A stretch of 64,000 bases of DNA from Vitreoscilla stercoraria DSM 513 (GCF_000382305.1 NZ_KB908030.1:20118-84117); one strand, 5' to 3'. Positions 17,040 through 25,706 are shown, counted from the first letter of the stretch. Notes: generated from the sequence alone by a model not told the origin. Translations and numbers: made by a program.

Positions 17040-18155
17040 ATGAAATTGACTCACTTAGCACTTTTAATCGGTACTTTGGCAACTGCGGTTGCTTGCGGTG
17101 GTGGTTCTTCTTCAACGCCAGCGGCGGCGACGTCTGACAGCAGTTCCGCTCCCGCAGCGGCCACAACTTCAGGCGGCAAGCGTGATTTGACTGTGGCTGG
17201 TTTCGGTGGCACAACGCAAGAAGTGTTCAAACAAATTTACTTCACACCATTTGCAAATCAAACAGGCAAACCTGTATTGGAAGAGTCTTATGATGGTGGT
17301 TATGGTATTTTGCAATCGAAAATTCAAAGCGGTAATCCAAACTGGGACATTGTACAAGTAGAAGTGGAAGAGTTAATCCGCGGTTGTGACGATGGTTTGT
17401 TTGAAAAATTGGATTGGGACAAACTCGGTGGCAAAGACAAATACATTGACGGTTCTGCAAGTGATTGTGGTGTAGGCAATATGGTTTGGTCTACTATCTT
17501 GACTTATGATGGTGACAAATTAAAAGAAGCGCCAAAATCATGGGCGGACTTCTGGAATGTGGAAAAATTCCCAGGCAAACGTGCTTTGCGCAAAGGTCCT
17601 AAATACACCTTGGAATTTGCTTTGTTGGCAGATGGCGTGAAAAAAGAAGATTTGTATACCGTCTTGGCCACACCTGAAGGCTTGGATCGTGCATTCAAAA
17701 AATTGGATGAATTGAAGCCGCATTTGATTTGGTGGGAAGCTGGTGCGCAGCCATTGCAATTTTTGGCTTCGGGTGAAGTGGTGATGGCATCCACTTACAG
17801 TGGCCGTATTCCTGGTTTGAACAAAACCGAAAACCGCAATTTCAAAATGGTATGGCCTGAAAGCATTTATGCCATCGATAGCTGGGTGATTTTGAAAGAC
17901 GCTGCTAATAAAGATGCTGCGATGGATTTGATTGCATTTGCCAGCTTGCCTGAAAATCAAGTGAAAATGCCTATGAATAATATTGCTTACGGTGTGACCA
18001 ATAAGGCTGCTATTCCTAACGTGCCTGCCGAGTTTTCTAAAGATTTACCAACCACGCCTGCTAACCAAAAAGATGCCATTTTCTTGAATGGTGATTTCTG
18101 GATCGATAACTCAGAAGAGTTGACTGAGCGCTTTAACGCTTGGTTGTCTAAATAA
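17040..18155 (+). CDS. ABC transporter substrate-binding lipoprotein, spermidine/putrescine (PotD) type
   Basis: A 371-residue extracytoplasmic solute-binding protein. It has a signal peptide ending TAVAC with the lipid-anchored Cys at 19, then an Ala/Ser/Pro-rich linker (about 20-46). The mature part follows the PotD/AgtB-like fold (LTVAGFGGTTQEVFKQ, ILTYDGDKL, KRALRKGPKYTLEFALLADG). It delivers solute to the permeases encoded by the next three genes. It has a separate upstream region of 242 bases and a good GGGAAGG site at 17022-17028, so it may have its own promoter in addition to operon read-through. The ligand is probably the amine or amino acid that feeds the upstream kinase. Confidence 0.88.
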   Translation: MKLTHLALLIGTLATAVACGGGSSSTPAAATSDSSSAPAAATTSGGKRDLTVAGFGGTTQEVFKQIYFTPFANQTGKPVLEESYDGGYGILQSKIQSGNPNWDIVQVEVEELIRGCDDGLFEKLDWDKLGGKDKYIDGSASDCGVGNMVWSTILTYDGDKLKEAPKSWADFWNVEKFPGKRALRKGPKYTLEFALLADGVKKEDLYTVLATPEGLDRAFKKLDELKPHLIWWEAGAQPLQFLASGEVVMASTYSGRIPGLNKTENRNFKMVWPESIYAIDSWVILKDAANKDAAMDLIAFASLPENQVKMPMNNIAYGVTNKAAIPNVPAEFSKDLPTTPANQKDAIFLNGDFWIDNSEELTERFNAWLSK

Positions 18156-18176
18156 TATAACACGACATAAAAATAA

Positions 18177-18203
18177 CTTCCGACCGCCTCAGGTGGTTGG
18201 AAG
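18177..18203 (+). other. Intercistronic hairpin between binding protein and ATPase genes
   Basis: A 12-bp stem with two G-U pairs (CTTCCGACCGCC with GGTGGTTGGAAG) and a three-base loop, without a T run. Stems in this position often stabilise the 3' end of binding-protein mRNA so that it is made in excess. Confidence 0.5.
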
Positions 18204-18232
18204 AGTATGGTCACGCCTTGAAGGAGTCGATT

Positions 18233-19303
18233 TTGAGCGATTACCACATTCGTTTTGAAAACATTAGCAAGTCTTATGGTGATGTAAAAATCATTGAAAA
18301 TCTTGAATTAAATATCGAAAAAGGTGAGTTTATCAGCCTGTTAGGTCCATCTGGTTCAGGTAAAACCACTTTGTTGATGATGTTGGCTGGTTTTGAAGGA
18401 CAAACTGGCGGTAACATTTGGTTGAATGAAAAATCTTTGAACGATTTGCCTTCTTACAAGCGCAATATCGGTGTGGTATTCCAAAACTATGCTCTGTTCC
18501 CGCACATGAGCGTGGGTGACAATATTGCTTTTCCTTTGAAAATGCGTGGCGTTTCCAAAGCAGATATCCAAACCAAAGTGACCAAAGCTTTGGAAATGGT
18601 GCAATTGTTGCCAATGAAAGACCGCAAACCATCGCAATTGTCAGGTGGCCAGCAACAGCGTATTGCGTTGGCACGCGCTTTGGTGTTTGAACCTGAAGTG
18701 GTGTTGATGGATGAACCATTGGGCGCTTTGGACAAACAATTGCGCGAACAAATGCAATTGGACATTCGTGAACTGCACAAAACTTTGGGCTTGACCATTG
18801 TATTTGTGACGCATGACCAACAAGAAGCCTTGACCATGAGTGATCGCATTGCGGTGTTCAACAAAGGCAAAATCGAACAAATCGGTACCCCTCGTGAGAT
18901 TTATGACCATCCTGCTACACGATTTGTAGCGGAGTTTATTGGTGAAACCAATTTGTTTGAAGGTGAAATTGCCGCTGTCAATGGCGAGTTGGCCACTGTG
19001 CGTACCAAACAAGGTCAAGATATTACGGTACAAGCACAAGAGCATTTCAAAGTGGGTCAAGAAGCTTTGGTGTCAGTGCGTCCAGGCCGCATTGATTTGA
19101 GTTCGTCTTGTAGCGGTGCACAAAACAGCTTGCATGCCAAAGTCAAAGACAGTGTGTATTTGGGCGACCATTTGCGCATTCAATTGGACGAACAAGCCCA
19201 CAATTTTGTGGTGCATTTGGGTCGCAAAACCAGCGAATGGGATATTGGTTCTGAAGTGGTGGCCAATTTCAATGCCAACGATTGCTGGACCATGACATCA
19301 TGA
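18233..19303 (+). CDS. ABC transporter ATP-binding protein, PotA type
   Basis: A 356-residue ATPase that powers import through the two following permeases. Present are Walker A GPSGSGKTT, the Q-loop VFQNYALFPHM, the signature LSGGQQQRIALARAL, Walker B VVLMDEP, the H-loop FVTHDQQEA, and a C-terminal TOBE domain (VSVRPGRIDL). The start is taken as TTG at 18233, because AAGGAG lies six bases upstream and the protein then begins SDYHIRFENIS, as in the family; no in-frame ATG gives a better fit. It overlaps the permease gene by ATGA. Confidence 0.9.
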   Translation: MSDYHIRFENISKSYGDVKIIENLELNIEKGEFISLLGPSGSGKTTLLMMLAGFEGQTGGNIWLNEKSLNDLPSYKRNIGVVFQNYALFPHMSVGDNIAFPLKMRGVSKADIQTKVTKALEMVQLLPMKDRKPSQLSGGQQQRIALARALVFEPEVVLMDEPLGALDKQLREQMQLDIRELHKTLGLTIVFVTHDQQEALTMSDRIAVFNKGKIEQIGTPREIYDHPATRFVAEFIGETNLFEGEIAAVNGELATVRTKQGQDITVQAQEHFKVGQEALVSVRPGRIDLSSSCSGAQNSLHAKVKDSVYLGDHLRIQLDEQAHNFVVHLGRKTSEWDIGSEVVANFNANDCWTMTS

Positions 19304-20475
19304 ATATATTAGCCAATAAAAAAACCCGTGCGTACTTGCTCATTGCGCCACTGATTTTATTCATTTTGACATTTTTTATTTGGCCCATCACCGTTGTGAT
19401 GAAACAGTCTGTGTCTGACGATGCGGTTTTGGTCGTTTTAAAAGAAACCACTGACATCATTGGTAATTGGGACAAACAATCGCCACCAACTTTGGAAATG
19501 AAACAAGGGTTGGTGACGGATTTAAAAGCAGAAACAGACCAACAAAAAATCGGTGACATGGTACGCAAACTCAACAGTGAGCAACCTGGTTTCCGTACTT
19601 TGTTTACCAAGACTTTGAATGTGGTGAAAGCTTCTGATACGCCACCGGATTTAGAGACGATAGACAAGCGTTGGAGTGAGCCTCAATATTGGCACGCGAT
19701 AGATAAATTGTCTTCACCAGTGACAGACCGATTCTTATTGGCTGCAGTGGACATGGAGCGCAATGTAGAAGGCAAAATTGTCAGCATGCCTGATGGTAAA
19801 TCGGCCAACCAAGAAATGTTGTTGCGCACGTTTTGGATTGCGGCATTGGTAACCATTTTCTGTGTGTTGATTGGTTATCCTTATGCAGTATTGTTGGCTT
19901 CAAGCAGTGGCTGGACCAAAGCGATTTTGTTTGGTGCGGTATTGTTGCCGTTGTGGACTTCTTTGTTGGTGCGTACTGCCGCTTGGTTCATCTTGTTGCA
20001 AGACAATGGTCTGATCAATGGCGTGTTGACCACTTTGGGATTGGCCGCTGAGCCTTTGCAATTGATTTTTAACCGCACTGGTGTGGTCATTGCCATGACG
20101 CATGTGTTGTTGCCATTCATGGTCTTGCCTATTTACAGCGTGGTGTCCAACATTCCTAAAAATTTAATGCCAGCTGCCGCTTCTTTGGGTGCTGCACCTT
20201 GGCGCGCATTTTTGAAAGTTTTGTTGCCGTTGAGTTTGCGTGGCATTTTGTCTGGCATGTTGTTGGTGTTCATGACGGCCATTGGTTATTACATTACGCC
20301 AGCTTTGATTGGTGGTGCGAGCGACCAAATGATCAGCTCGGTGATTGCTTACTACGCAATGGGAGCAGCCAACTGGGGCATGGCAGGCGCTTTGGGCATG
20401 GTGTTGTTGGTAGCGTGTTTGATTTTGTATTTTGTCTACGCTCGTATGACCGATGACAAACCAAGGAAAGCATAA
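19300..20475 (+). CDS. ABC transporter permease, PotB type, with large periplasmic insert
   Basis: A 391-residue inner-membrane permease, longer than the usual 280-300 residues. The first membrane segment (LLIAPLILFILTFFIWPITVV) is followed by about 125 polar residues (roughly 40-165) that should sit in the periplasm. The normal remaining segments then follow, with the EAA-type loop AAASLGAAPWRAFLKVLLPLS. Such inserts are known in some polyamine/opine-type permeases and may help dock the binding protein. The ATG at 19300 overlaps the ATPase stop. Its own stop shares one base with the next start. Confidence 0.88.
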   Translation: MNILANKKTRAYLLIAPLILFILTFFIWPITVVMKQSVSDDAVLVVLKETTDIIGNWDKQSPPTLEMKQGLVTDLKAETDQQKIGDMVRKLNSEQPGFRTLFTKTLNVVKASDTPPDLETIDKRWSEPQYWHAIDKLSSPVTDRFLLAAVDMERNVEGKIVSMPDGKSANQEMLLRTFWIAALVTIFCVLIGYPYAVLLASSSGWTKAILFGAVLLPLWTSLLVRTAAWFILLQDNGLINGVLTTLGLAAEPLQLIFNRTGVVIAMTHVLLPFMVLPIYSVVSNIPKNLMPAAASLGAAPWRAFLKVLLPLSLRGILSGMLLVFMTAIGYYITPALIGGASDQMISSVIAYYAMGAANWGMAGALGMVLLVACLILYFVYARMTDDKPRKA

Positions 20476-21251
20476 TGGGAAAAATCATTAAAATTTTATT
20501 TGCCATTGCAATCGTGACTTTCTTGATTGCACCTTTATTGGCCATCTTGCCATTGGGTTTTACTTCAGGCGGCTTTTTGACTTATCCCGTGCCTGAGTGG
20601 TCTACCCGCTGGTTTGAAGTGTTGTTTACCAATGAAGCTTGGAAGCGTTCTATCATCAATAGCTTGATTATTGGTTTTGGTACGACCATCTTGGCAACGG
20701 TATTGGGTACGATGGCGGCTTTGGGTTTGCGCCATCAAGGCATCATGTTGTCAGGTCCGATTCGTACCATCTTCATCTTGCCGATGGTGATTCCTGCGGT
20801 GGTTTTGGGTGTGGGTATGCAGTTGTTGTTCGGTCAATTGGGCTTGGCCAATACTTATATTGGCGTGATCATTGCACATACTGTGGTGGCGATTCCTTTG
20901 GTATTCATCAGTGTCAGCGGTTCTTTGGCAGGCATTGATACCCGTGTGGAATTGGCGGCAGAAAGTTTGGGCGCCAGTCCTAAAACGGTTTTGGCACGTG
21001 TGACTTTGCCTTTGGCAGGACCGGGTATTATTTCAGGTGGCGTGTTGGCATTTGCCACATCTTTGGATGAAGTGGTGTTGAGTTTGTTTGTGGCAGGTCC
21101 CAATCAACGCACCATCGCGCGCCAAATGTTTTCGACCATTCGTGAAAACATCAGCCCTGCGATTGCCTCGGCGGCTTTCTTGTTCATTGTTGGCACCATT
21201 ATCGTGGGCATTTTGACTGTGTTGATTCAACGCCGAGTGAAAAATGCTTAA
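20475..21251 (+). CDS. ABC transporter permease, PotC type
   Basis: A 258-residue inner-membrane permease with about six hydrophobic segments and the EAA-loop AAESLGASPKTVLARVTLPL, which contacts the ATPase. It pairs with the preceding permease as the second channel half. It starts one base inside the stop of that gene (TAATG), so the two are made together. An intrinsic terminator follows at 21284-21310, marking the end of the transporter transcript. Confidence 0.9.
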   Translation: MGKIIKILFAIAIVTFLIAPLLAILPLGFTSGGFLTYPVPEWSTRWFEVLFTNEAWKRSIINSLIIGFGTTILATVLGTMAALGLRHQGIMLSGPIRTIFILPMVIPAVVLGVGMQLLFGQLGLANTYIGVIIAHTVVAIPLVFISVSGSLAGIDTRVELAAESLGASPKTVLARVTLPLAGPGIISGGVLAFATSLDEVVLSLFVAGPNQRTIARQMFSTIRENISPAIASAAFLFIVGTIIVGILTVLIQRRVKNA

Positions 21252-21283
21252 ACCTTGTCTGAGTCATAAGCCAGTGATGTAAC

Positions 21284-21310
21284 AATGAGGGCAGGGATGC
21301 CCTCATTTTT
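21284..21310 (+). terminator. Rho-independent terminator after the importer operon
   Basis: A 9-bp perfect stem (AATGAGGGC with GCCCTCATT) and a six-base loop run into TTTTT. It lies between the last permease gene and the SDR. The SDR ribosome site (AAAGGA) follows directly, so partial read-through or a hidden promoter must drive that gene. Confidence 0.8.
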
Positions 21311-21327
21311 GATGAAAGGAATGAAAT

Positions 21328-22062
21328 ATGGATACCAAATACATGTTGCTCACAGGTGCCAGTCGAGGCATTGGACATGCGACTGTGAAAGTGTTTCAAG
21401 AACAAGGTTGGCGTATTTTGACCGTTTCACGCCATCCATTTTCAGAAGCGTGTCGTTGGCCTGCTGCGCGCGAAAGCCACATTCAAGCTGATTTGGGTGA
21501 TTTGGACGGCATAGAACAGTTGGCGCAAATCGTGCGTGAAAAATTGCCCAATGGTCAGTTGGCGGCGTTGGTGAACAATGCGGGTATTTCACCCAAAGGT
21601 GAGGGCGGCAGTCGTTTGGGTGTGTTACATACTGACGCGACCACTTGGATGCAAGTGTTGAATGTCAACTTAATTTCTACCGCTTTACTGGCCAAAGCTT
21701 TGGCACCTGAATTGATTGCGGCCCAAGGTTCAATTGTCAATGTCACCTCGATTGTCGGTTCGCGCGTGCATCCGTTTGCAGGTGTGGCTTATGCCGCTTC
21801 TAAAGCAGGTTTGGCAGCGTTGACGCGTGAAATGGCGCATGAATTTGGACCTTTGGGTGTGCGGGTGAATGCCATTGCACCGGGCGAAATCAGCACCGAT
21901 ATTTTGTCTCCTGGTACCGATAAGTTGGTGAAAGATTTGGTGCCGATGCAGCGTTTGGGCACCACAACAGAAGTGGCCAAAACCATCCAATTTTTGTGTT
22001 CGGATGCTTCGTCTTATATCAATGGCGCAGAAATACATATTAATGGTGGTCAACACGTTTAA
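21328..22062 (+). CDS. Classical short-chain dehydrogenase/reductase
   Basis: A 244-residue SDR with the cofactor motif TGASRGIG (residues 9-16), NNAG, and catalytic Tyr155-x-x-x-Lys159 in YAASK. The C terminus (SSYINGAEIHINGGQHV) is typical of FabG-like enzymes. It lies behind the importer and ahead of a class II aldolase, so it may oxidise or reduce an intermediate of the imported compound. The stop codon TAA is part of the inverted DUS pair that follows. The substrate is unknown. Confidence 0.85.
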   Translation: MDTKYMLLTGASRGIGHATVKVFQEQGWRILTVSRHPFSEACRWPAARESHIQADLGDLDGIEQLAQIVREKLPNGQLAALVNNAGISPKGEGGSRLGVLHTDATTWMQVLNVNLISTALLAKALAPELIAAQGSIVNVTSIVGSRVHPFAGVAYAASKAGLAALTREMAHEFGPLGVRVNAIAPGEISTDILSPGTDKLVKDLVPMQRLGTTTEVAKTIQFLCSDASSYINGAEIHINGGQHV

Positions 22063-22094
22063 AGCGTCCTGTAAACCGTTACAGGACGCTTAAA
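22058..22094. terminator. DUS-like inverted repeat terminating the SDR gene
   Basis: TTTAAAGCGTCCTGTAA and its inverse form a 16-bp stem around a four-base loop. The left arm contains the SDR stop codon. Confidence 0.65.
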
Positions 22095-22131
22095 GGGCTA
22101 TTTTCACACCATAAAATCACAAAGGACACAC

Positions 22132-22884
22132 ATGTTAGCGCAACACATTTCAGAAGTTGAATGGCAAGCCCGCTGTGAGTTGGCGGCATTGTACCGTTTG
22201 ATGGCACATTTTCGCATGACCGATTTGATTGACACGCACATCAGCATGCGTGTGCCGAATGAGCCGAACCATTTTTTAATCAATCGTTATGGCATTTTGT
22301 TTGACCAGATGAAAGCGTCTGATTTGGTCAAAATCGACCATGATGGCCATATTGTAGAAGCATATGATGAAGGCAAAAATGTCAATGTGGCAGGTTTTGT
22401 GATTCATTCAGCCATTCACCATGCCCGCCCTGAAATCCATTGTGTGATTCACACGCACACGGCCGATGGCATTGCGGTATCGACTCAAAAAGACGGCTTG
22501 GCGTTCATCAGCCAACACGCGATGAAGTTTTACAATCGCATTGCTTACCATGATTTTGAAGGTGTGGCGACAGATTTGGATGAGCGTGAACGTTTGGTGG
22601 CAGATTTGGGTGACAAGCGCACGATGATTTTACGCAATCACGGCTTGCTCGCTGCGGGCATCAGTACCCATCAAGCGTTTCACGACATGTTTTTCTTGGA
22701 GCGTGCGTGTCAAATTCAAGTCAAAGCTTTGTCTATGGGTGGACAAATGACTTGGCCGTCGCCTGAAGTGTGTGAGCACACGGCGCAACAATTTGACGAA
22801 GAAGACCATCCTGAATATGTCAAAATGGCATTTGAAGCGGCCTTAACTTTGATTGCAACACAAAAAGCGGATTATTGTTCTTAA
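22132..22884 (+). CDS. Class II aldolase/adducin-family protein
   Basis: A 250-residue protein of the zinc-dependent class II aldolase/epimerase/decarboxylase family (L-fuculose-phosphate aldolase fold). Metal ligands are visible as His107 and His109 in IHTHTADG and His170 in RNHGLLAAG. It probably cleaves or decarboxylates a hydroxy acid or a phosphorylated intermediate. Many family members in such operons have no settled substrate. It is a single gene between two DUS inverted pairs, and the cluster context (kinase, phospholyase, SDR) suggests it acts in the same breakdown route. Confidence 0.85.
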   Translation: MLAQHISEVEWQARCELAALYRLMAHFRMTDLIDTHISMRVPNEPNHFLINRYGILFDQMKASDLVKIDHDGHIVEAYDEGKNVNVAGFVIHSAIHHARPEIHCVIHTHTADGIAVSTQKDGLAFISQHAMKFYNRIAYHDFEGVATDLDERERLVADLGDKRTMILRNHGLLAAGISTHQAFHDMFFLERACQIQVKALSMGGQMTWPSPEVCEHTAQQFDEEDHPEYVKMAFEAALTLIATQKADYCS

Positions 22885-22899
22885 GTCGATACTCAGCCA

Positions 22900-22930
22900 A
22901 AAGCGTCCTGTAAAGATTACAGGACGCTTT
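22900..22930. terminator. DUS-like inverted repeat after the aldolase gene
   Basis: AAAGCGTCCTGTAA with its inverse, 14-bp arms around a three-base spacer, lies 15 bases after the aldolase stop. Only a short T run follows. Confidence 0.6.
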
Positions 22931-23060
22931 GTGTTGGATGATGGGTATGTTGTTTCATGTCTATTGCATATAGAAATCTGTGTTGCTGTACTTGTCAGCC
23001 ACGATGGTGACACTTAATATTACATGGTAAAAATTGACTCCATACTGCCTAAGGAAAGCC

Positions 23061-23318
23061 ATGTCTTTGTCTGCCATTGATATTGCATTTTTTGTGGTGA
23101 ATAAAATGCACACATTGAAAGCGCCATTAATGTTTGCACGATTGGAAGAGGATGTCCAATGTCAGCATTTTTGGGATACCCATCATGCATCATTTGCCAA
23201 ATTGATGACCACATATTTGCAAACACATTGCCAAACTTTGCGTTTGGACTTACACAAAAAAAACAAACTGTTGCGCTTTGCCCAAATCAAGCCTGCTCGC
23301 AATCGTACCATTCATTGA
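23061..23318 (+). CDS. Hypothetical 85-residue protein, possibly a gene remnant
   Basis: An open frame starting MSLSAIDIAFFVVNKMHTLK with a good AAGGAAAG at 23050-23057. I do not recognise it firmly. The start pattern LSxxDxxF followed by PLM resembles the first residues of WS/DGAT wax-ester synthase/acyltransferases, but those are about 450 residues and the HHxxxDG active site is absent. It may be the 5' remnant of such a gene or an unrelated small protein. A single DUS copy at 23382 follows. Confidence 0.35.
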   Translation: MSLSAIDIAFFVVNKMHTLKAPLMFARLEEDVQCQHFWDTHHASFAKLMTTYLQTHCQTLRLDLHKKNKLLRFAQIKPARNRTIH

Positions 23319-23456
23319 TTGGTTGGATTGAAAACTGTTTGTATGCATTGAATCAATCTGTCACATGCGGCTTATCAATGGTTTACAGGACGCTTTTGAC
23401 AACATATAAACCTTTCATCGTGCTCGAAAAAAAGCTATTGACCAAAAGGAAATGAA

Positions 23457-24299
23457 ATGGGGCAAGAAACGCAAACGCTTTACAATCAAAAAGTCGTGAT
23501 TACGGGTGCTGCGCGCGGCATGGGTGAATTGTATGCGCGCAAGGCGGTGGCACAAGGGGCAAAATATGTGGTGTTGTGGGATGTGGATGCGCAAGGTGCG
23601 CACGCGTTGGCAGCAGATTTGATGACACAAGGGGCGAAAGTGTTGGTGGTGTCTGAGAATTTGGCGCAATTGGATTCTATTCGAGCTGGGGCGCAGCAAG
23701 TGAAAGCGTTTTTAGATGTGCCTGATGTGTTGATTAACAATGCAGGCATAGTGCGAGGCAGCTTGTTTTGGGAACATGACAGTGAAAAAGACATAGAATT
23801 GACCATGCGCATCAATACTTTGGCACCGATGTGGTTAACGCGCGAATTTTTGCCTGAAATGTTACAAGACACGAGCCGTCGCAAACGCATTTTGAATGTG
23901 GCTTCTGCGGCAGGGACTTTGGCCAATCCCAATATGAGCGTGTATGCCGCGTCCAAATGGGCAATGATCGGTTGGAGCGATTCTTTGCGTTTGGAGTGTC
24001 AAAAAATGGGGCATACACATGTGAGTGTGACCACGTTTTGCCCAAGTTATGTGTCCACAGGCATGTTCGATGGTGCCAAAGGGCCGTTATTGACGCCTAT
24101 TTTAAATCCGACCCAAGCTGTTGAACGTGCTTGGCGTGGTATGTTGCAAGGCAACGCCATGGTTTATACACCTTGGACGGTCAAATTGGCCATGGCATGT
24201 CGTGGGGTGTTGCCGCTGTGTGTTTGGGATTGGGTGGCTGAGAAAGTTTTTGGCGTGTATGCCAGCATGGACGAATTCAACGGCAAACCGACGGTGTAA
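23457..24299 (+). CDS. Short-chain dehydrogenase/reductase (RDH-like)
   Basis: A 280-residue SDR with TGAARGMG near the N terminus, NNAGIV, and catalytic Tyr163/Lys167 in YAASK. The C-terminal tail is longer than usual, with a hydrophobic stretch (KLAMACRGVLPLCVWDWVAEK), suggesting membrane association and a lipophilic substrate, as in retinol- or fatty-aldehyde-type dehydrogenases. AAAGGAA precedes the ATG. It stands alone between DUS repeats. It differs clearly from the SDR at 21328, so the two are not recent duplicates. Confidence 0.82.
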   Translation: MGQETQTLYNQKVVITGAARGMGELYARKAVAQGAKYVVLWDVDAQGAHALAADLMTQGAKVLVVSENLAQLDSIRAGAQQVKAFLDVPDVLINNAGIVRGSLFWEHDSEKDIELTMRINTLAPMWLTREFLPEMLQDTSRRKRILNVASAAGTLANPNMSVYAASKWAMIGWSDSLRLECQKMGHTHVSVTTFCPSYVSTGMFDGAKGPLLTPILNPTQAVERAWRGMLQGNAMVYTPWTVKLAMACRGVLPLCVWDWVAEKVFGVYASMDEFNGKPTV

Positions 24300-24314
24300 T
24301 GGGGTTTGATGTGA

Positions 24315-24350
24315 CTCAAGCGTTCTGTAAACATTTACAGGACGCTTGAG
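24315..24350. terminator. DUS-like inverted repeat between SDR and PhzF genes
   Basis: CTCAAGCGTTCTGTAAA with a perfect-consensus partner gives 17-bp arms with one C-to-T change in the left copy. It is placed to end the SDR transcript. Confidence 0.65.
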
Positions 24351-24394
24351 TTGTGGCTGATAAAGTAAAAATAGATGACTTTGAAAGGGATGTC

Positions 24395-25222
24395 ATGCAA
24401 TTGAAGCAATATATAGTCGATGCGTTTACCCAAACTTTGTTTGGCGGCAATCCTGCGGCAGTGGTGGTGTTGCCTGCTTTTTTAAGCGATGATTTGATGC
24501 AGCAAATGGCAGTTGAAAACAATTTGTCTGAAACGGTTTTTGTGGTGCCACAAGGGCAGAAATATCAAATTCGTTGGTTTTCGCCGCTGACGGAAATCGA
24601 ATTTTGTGGCCATGCCAGCTTAGCGAGCGCGTATGTATTGCACCATTTTTATGGCGCAGGCGAACACATTGTGTTTGAGTGTGCTTTATTGGGTGAATTT
24701 ACCATTGAGGTGCAAGCCGATGGTTTAATCCGTATGGCGTTTCCAAAACGTGAAGCGGCGGCGGTGGCGTCTGTGCCTGAGGCGTTGTTAAACGGTTTGT
24801 CACATCAGCCGCAACAAGTTTTGCGCAGCGCACAAGCTTATTTTGCCATTTATGATGATGAACAAGCAGTGCGCGATGTGACGATTAATGCGGCATTGTT
24901 AAAAACCTTGGCGCCTTATGATGTGGTGGTTACCGCAGCCAGTACGCAAGAATTTGACTTTATATCGCGTTATTTTTGGCCTGCCAATGGAGGTGATGAA
25001 GACCCTGTGACAGGTTCGATTTATGCAGGCTTGTTTCCTTATTGGTCGGAGCGTTTGGGCAAAACCAACCTTTGTGCCAAACAAGTTTCCAAACGCGGTG
25101 GTGTCGTGTATGGAGAGGTGCAAGCGCAAAAAGTGTTGGTGAGCGGTTATGCGTGTTTGTTTGCACAATGCGAGTTGTTTGTGCAAACTGCGGTATCTGT
25201 GAATGAAACAAGTGTCCTGTAA
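24395..25222 (+). CDS. PhzF-family isomerase/epimerase-like protein
   Basis: A 275-residue protein of the PhzF/diaminopimelate-epimerase-like fold. It starts MQLKQYIVDAFTQTLFGGNP, with the family motif GNPAAVVVLP and the catalytic Glu in NNLSETVF; the C-terminal half has GGDEDPVTGS. Most members have unknown substrates; PhzF itself acts in phenazine synthesis, for which no other genes are seen here. The ATG at 24395 with GAAAGGGA upstream is chosen. The last codons (AGT GTC CTG TAA) are themselves an uptake-sequence-like copy, so the repeat supplies the stop codon. Confidence 0.85.
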   Translation: MQLKQYIVDAFTQTLFGGNPAAVVVLPAFLSDDLMQQMAVENNLSETVFVVPQGQKYQIRWFSPLTEIEFCGHASLASAYVLHHFYGAGEHIVFECALLGEFTIEVQADGLIRMAFPKREAAAVASVPEALLNGLSHQPQQVLRSAQAYFAIYDDEQAVRDVTINAALLKTLAPYDVVVTAASTQEFDFISRYFWPANGGDEDPVTGSIYAGLFPYWSERLGKTNLCAKQVSKRGGVVYGEVQAQKVLVSGYACLFAQCELFVQTAVSVNETSVL

Positions 25223-25243
25223 AGGTTTACAGGACGCTTGTTT
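25206..25243. terminator. DUS-like inverted repeat overlapping the end of the PhzF gene
   Basis: Arms of 18 bases (AAACAAGTGTCCTGTAAA and its inverse, one mismatch). The left arm encodes the protein's last residues and the TAA stop. It lies between convergent genes (nusB on the other strand), so it may act both ways. Confidence 0.7.
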
Positions 25244-25263
25244 GAACCGAATGGTTAAAAAGA

Positions 25264-25692
25264 TTATTTGCGTGGTGGGTCGTTAGGACGCAATTGTGGT
25301 GCCAATTTGTCTAAAATGCCATTGACGAATTTGTAGCCATCGGTGCCACCAAAAGTTTTGGTGATTTCGATGGCTTCATTGATGATGACAGGGTAAGGTG
25401 TTTCTGGCATTTCACGCAATTCGTAAGTGGCCATCAACAAAACCGCGCGTTCAATTGGGCTGACTTCGTCCAAAGCACGGTCTAAGTGTGGCAACATCAA
25501 GTTCAACAATTCTGTTTGGGTTTCAAACGCATTTTCAAATACTTGGTTGAACAAAGGTTCATCGGCTTTGAAAAATTGTTCGTTGTCCAATAAGTTGTTG
25601 CGGATGTTGGTCGCGGTCAATTCGCTGTTTAATTGCGCTTGGTACAAGCCTTGTACCACAAATTCACGCGCGCGGCGGCGGGCAGTTTTCAT
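25264..25692 (-). CDS. nusB: Transcription antitermination factor NusB
   Basis: RNA-binding protein that joins NusE on boxA RNA for rRNA antitermination. The 142-residue, mostly helical protein starts KTARRRAREFVVQGLYQ, the family's arginine-rich first helix, and has SPIERAVLLMATYEL and PYPVIINEAIEITKTFGG near the end. It starts 14 bases after the ribH stop. The ribH-nusB order is widely conserved. Confidence 0.94.
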   Translation of the reverse strand: MKTARRRAREFVVQGLYQAQLNSELTATNIRNNLLDNEQFFKADEPLFNQVFENAFETQTELLNLMLPHLDRALDEVSPIERAVLLMATYELREMPETPYPVIINEAIEITKTFGGTDGYKFVNGILDKLAPQLRPNDPPRK

Positions 25693-25706
25693 AAATAAAT
25701 TCCTTG

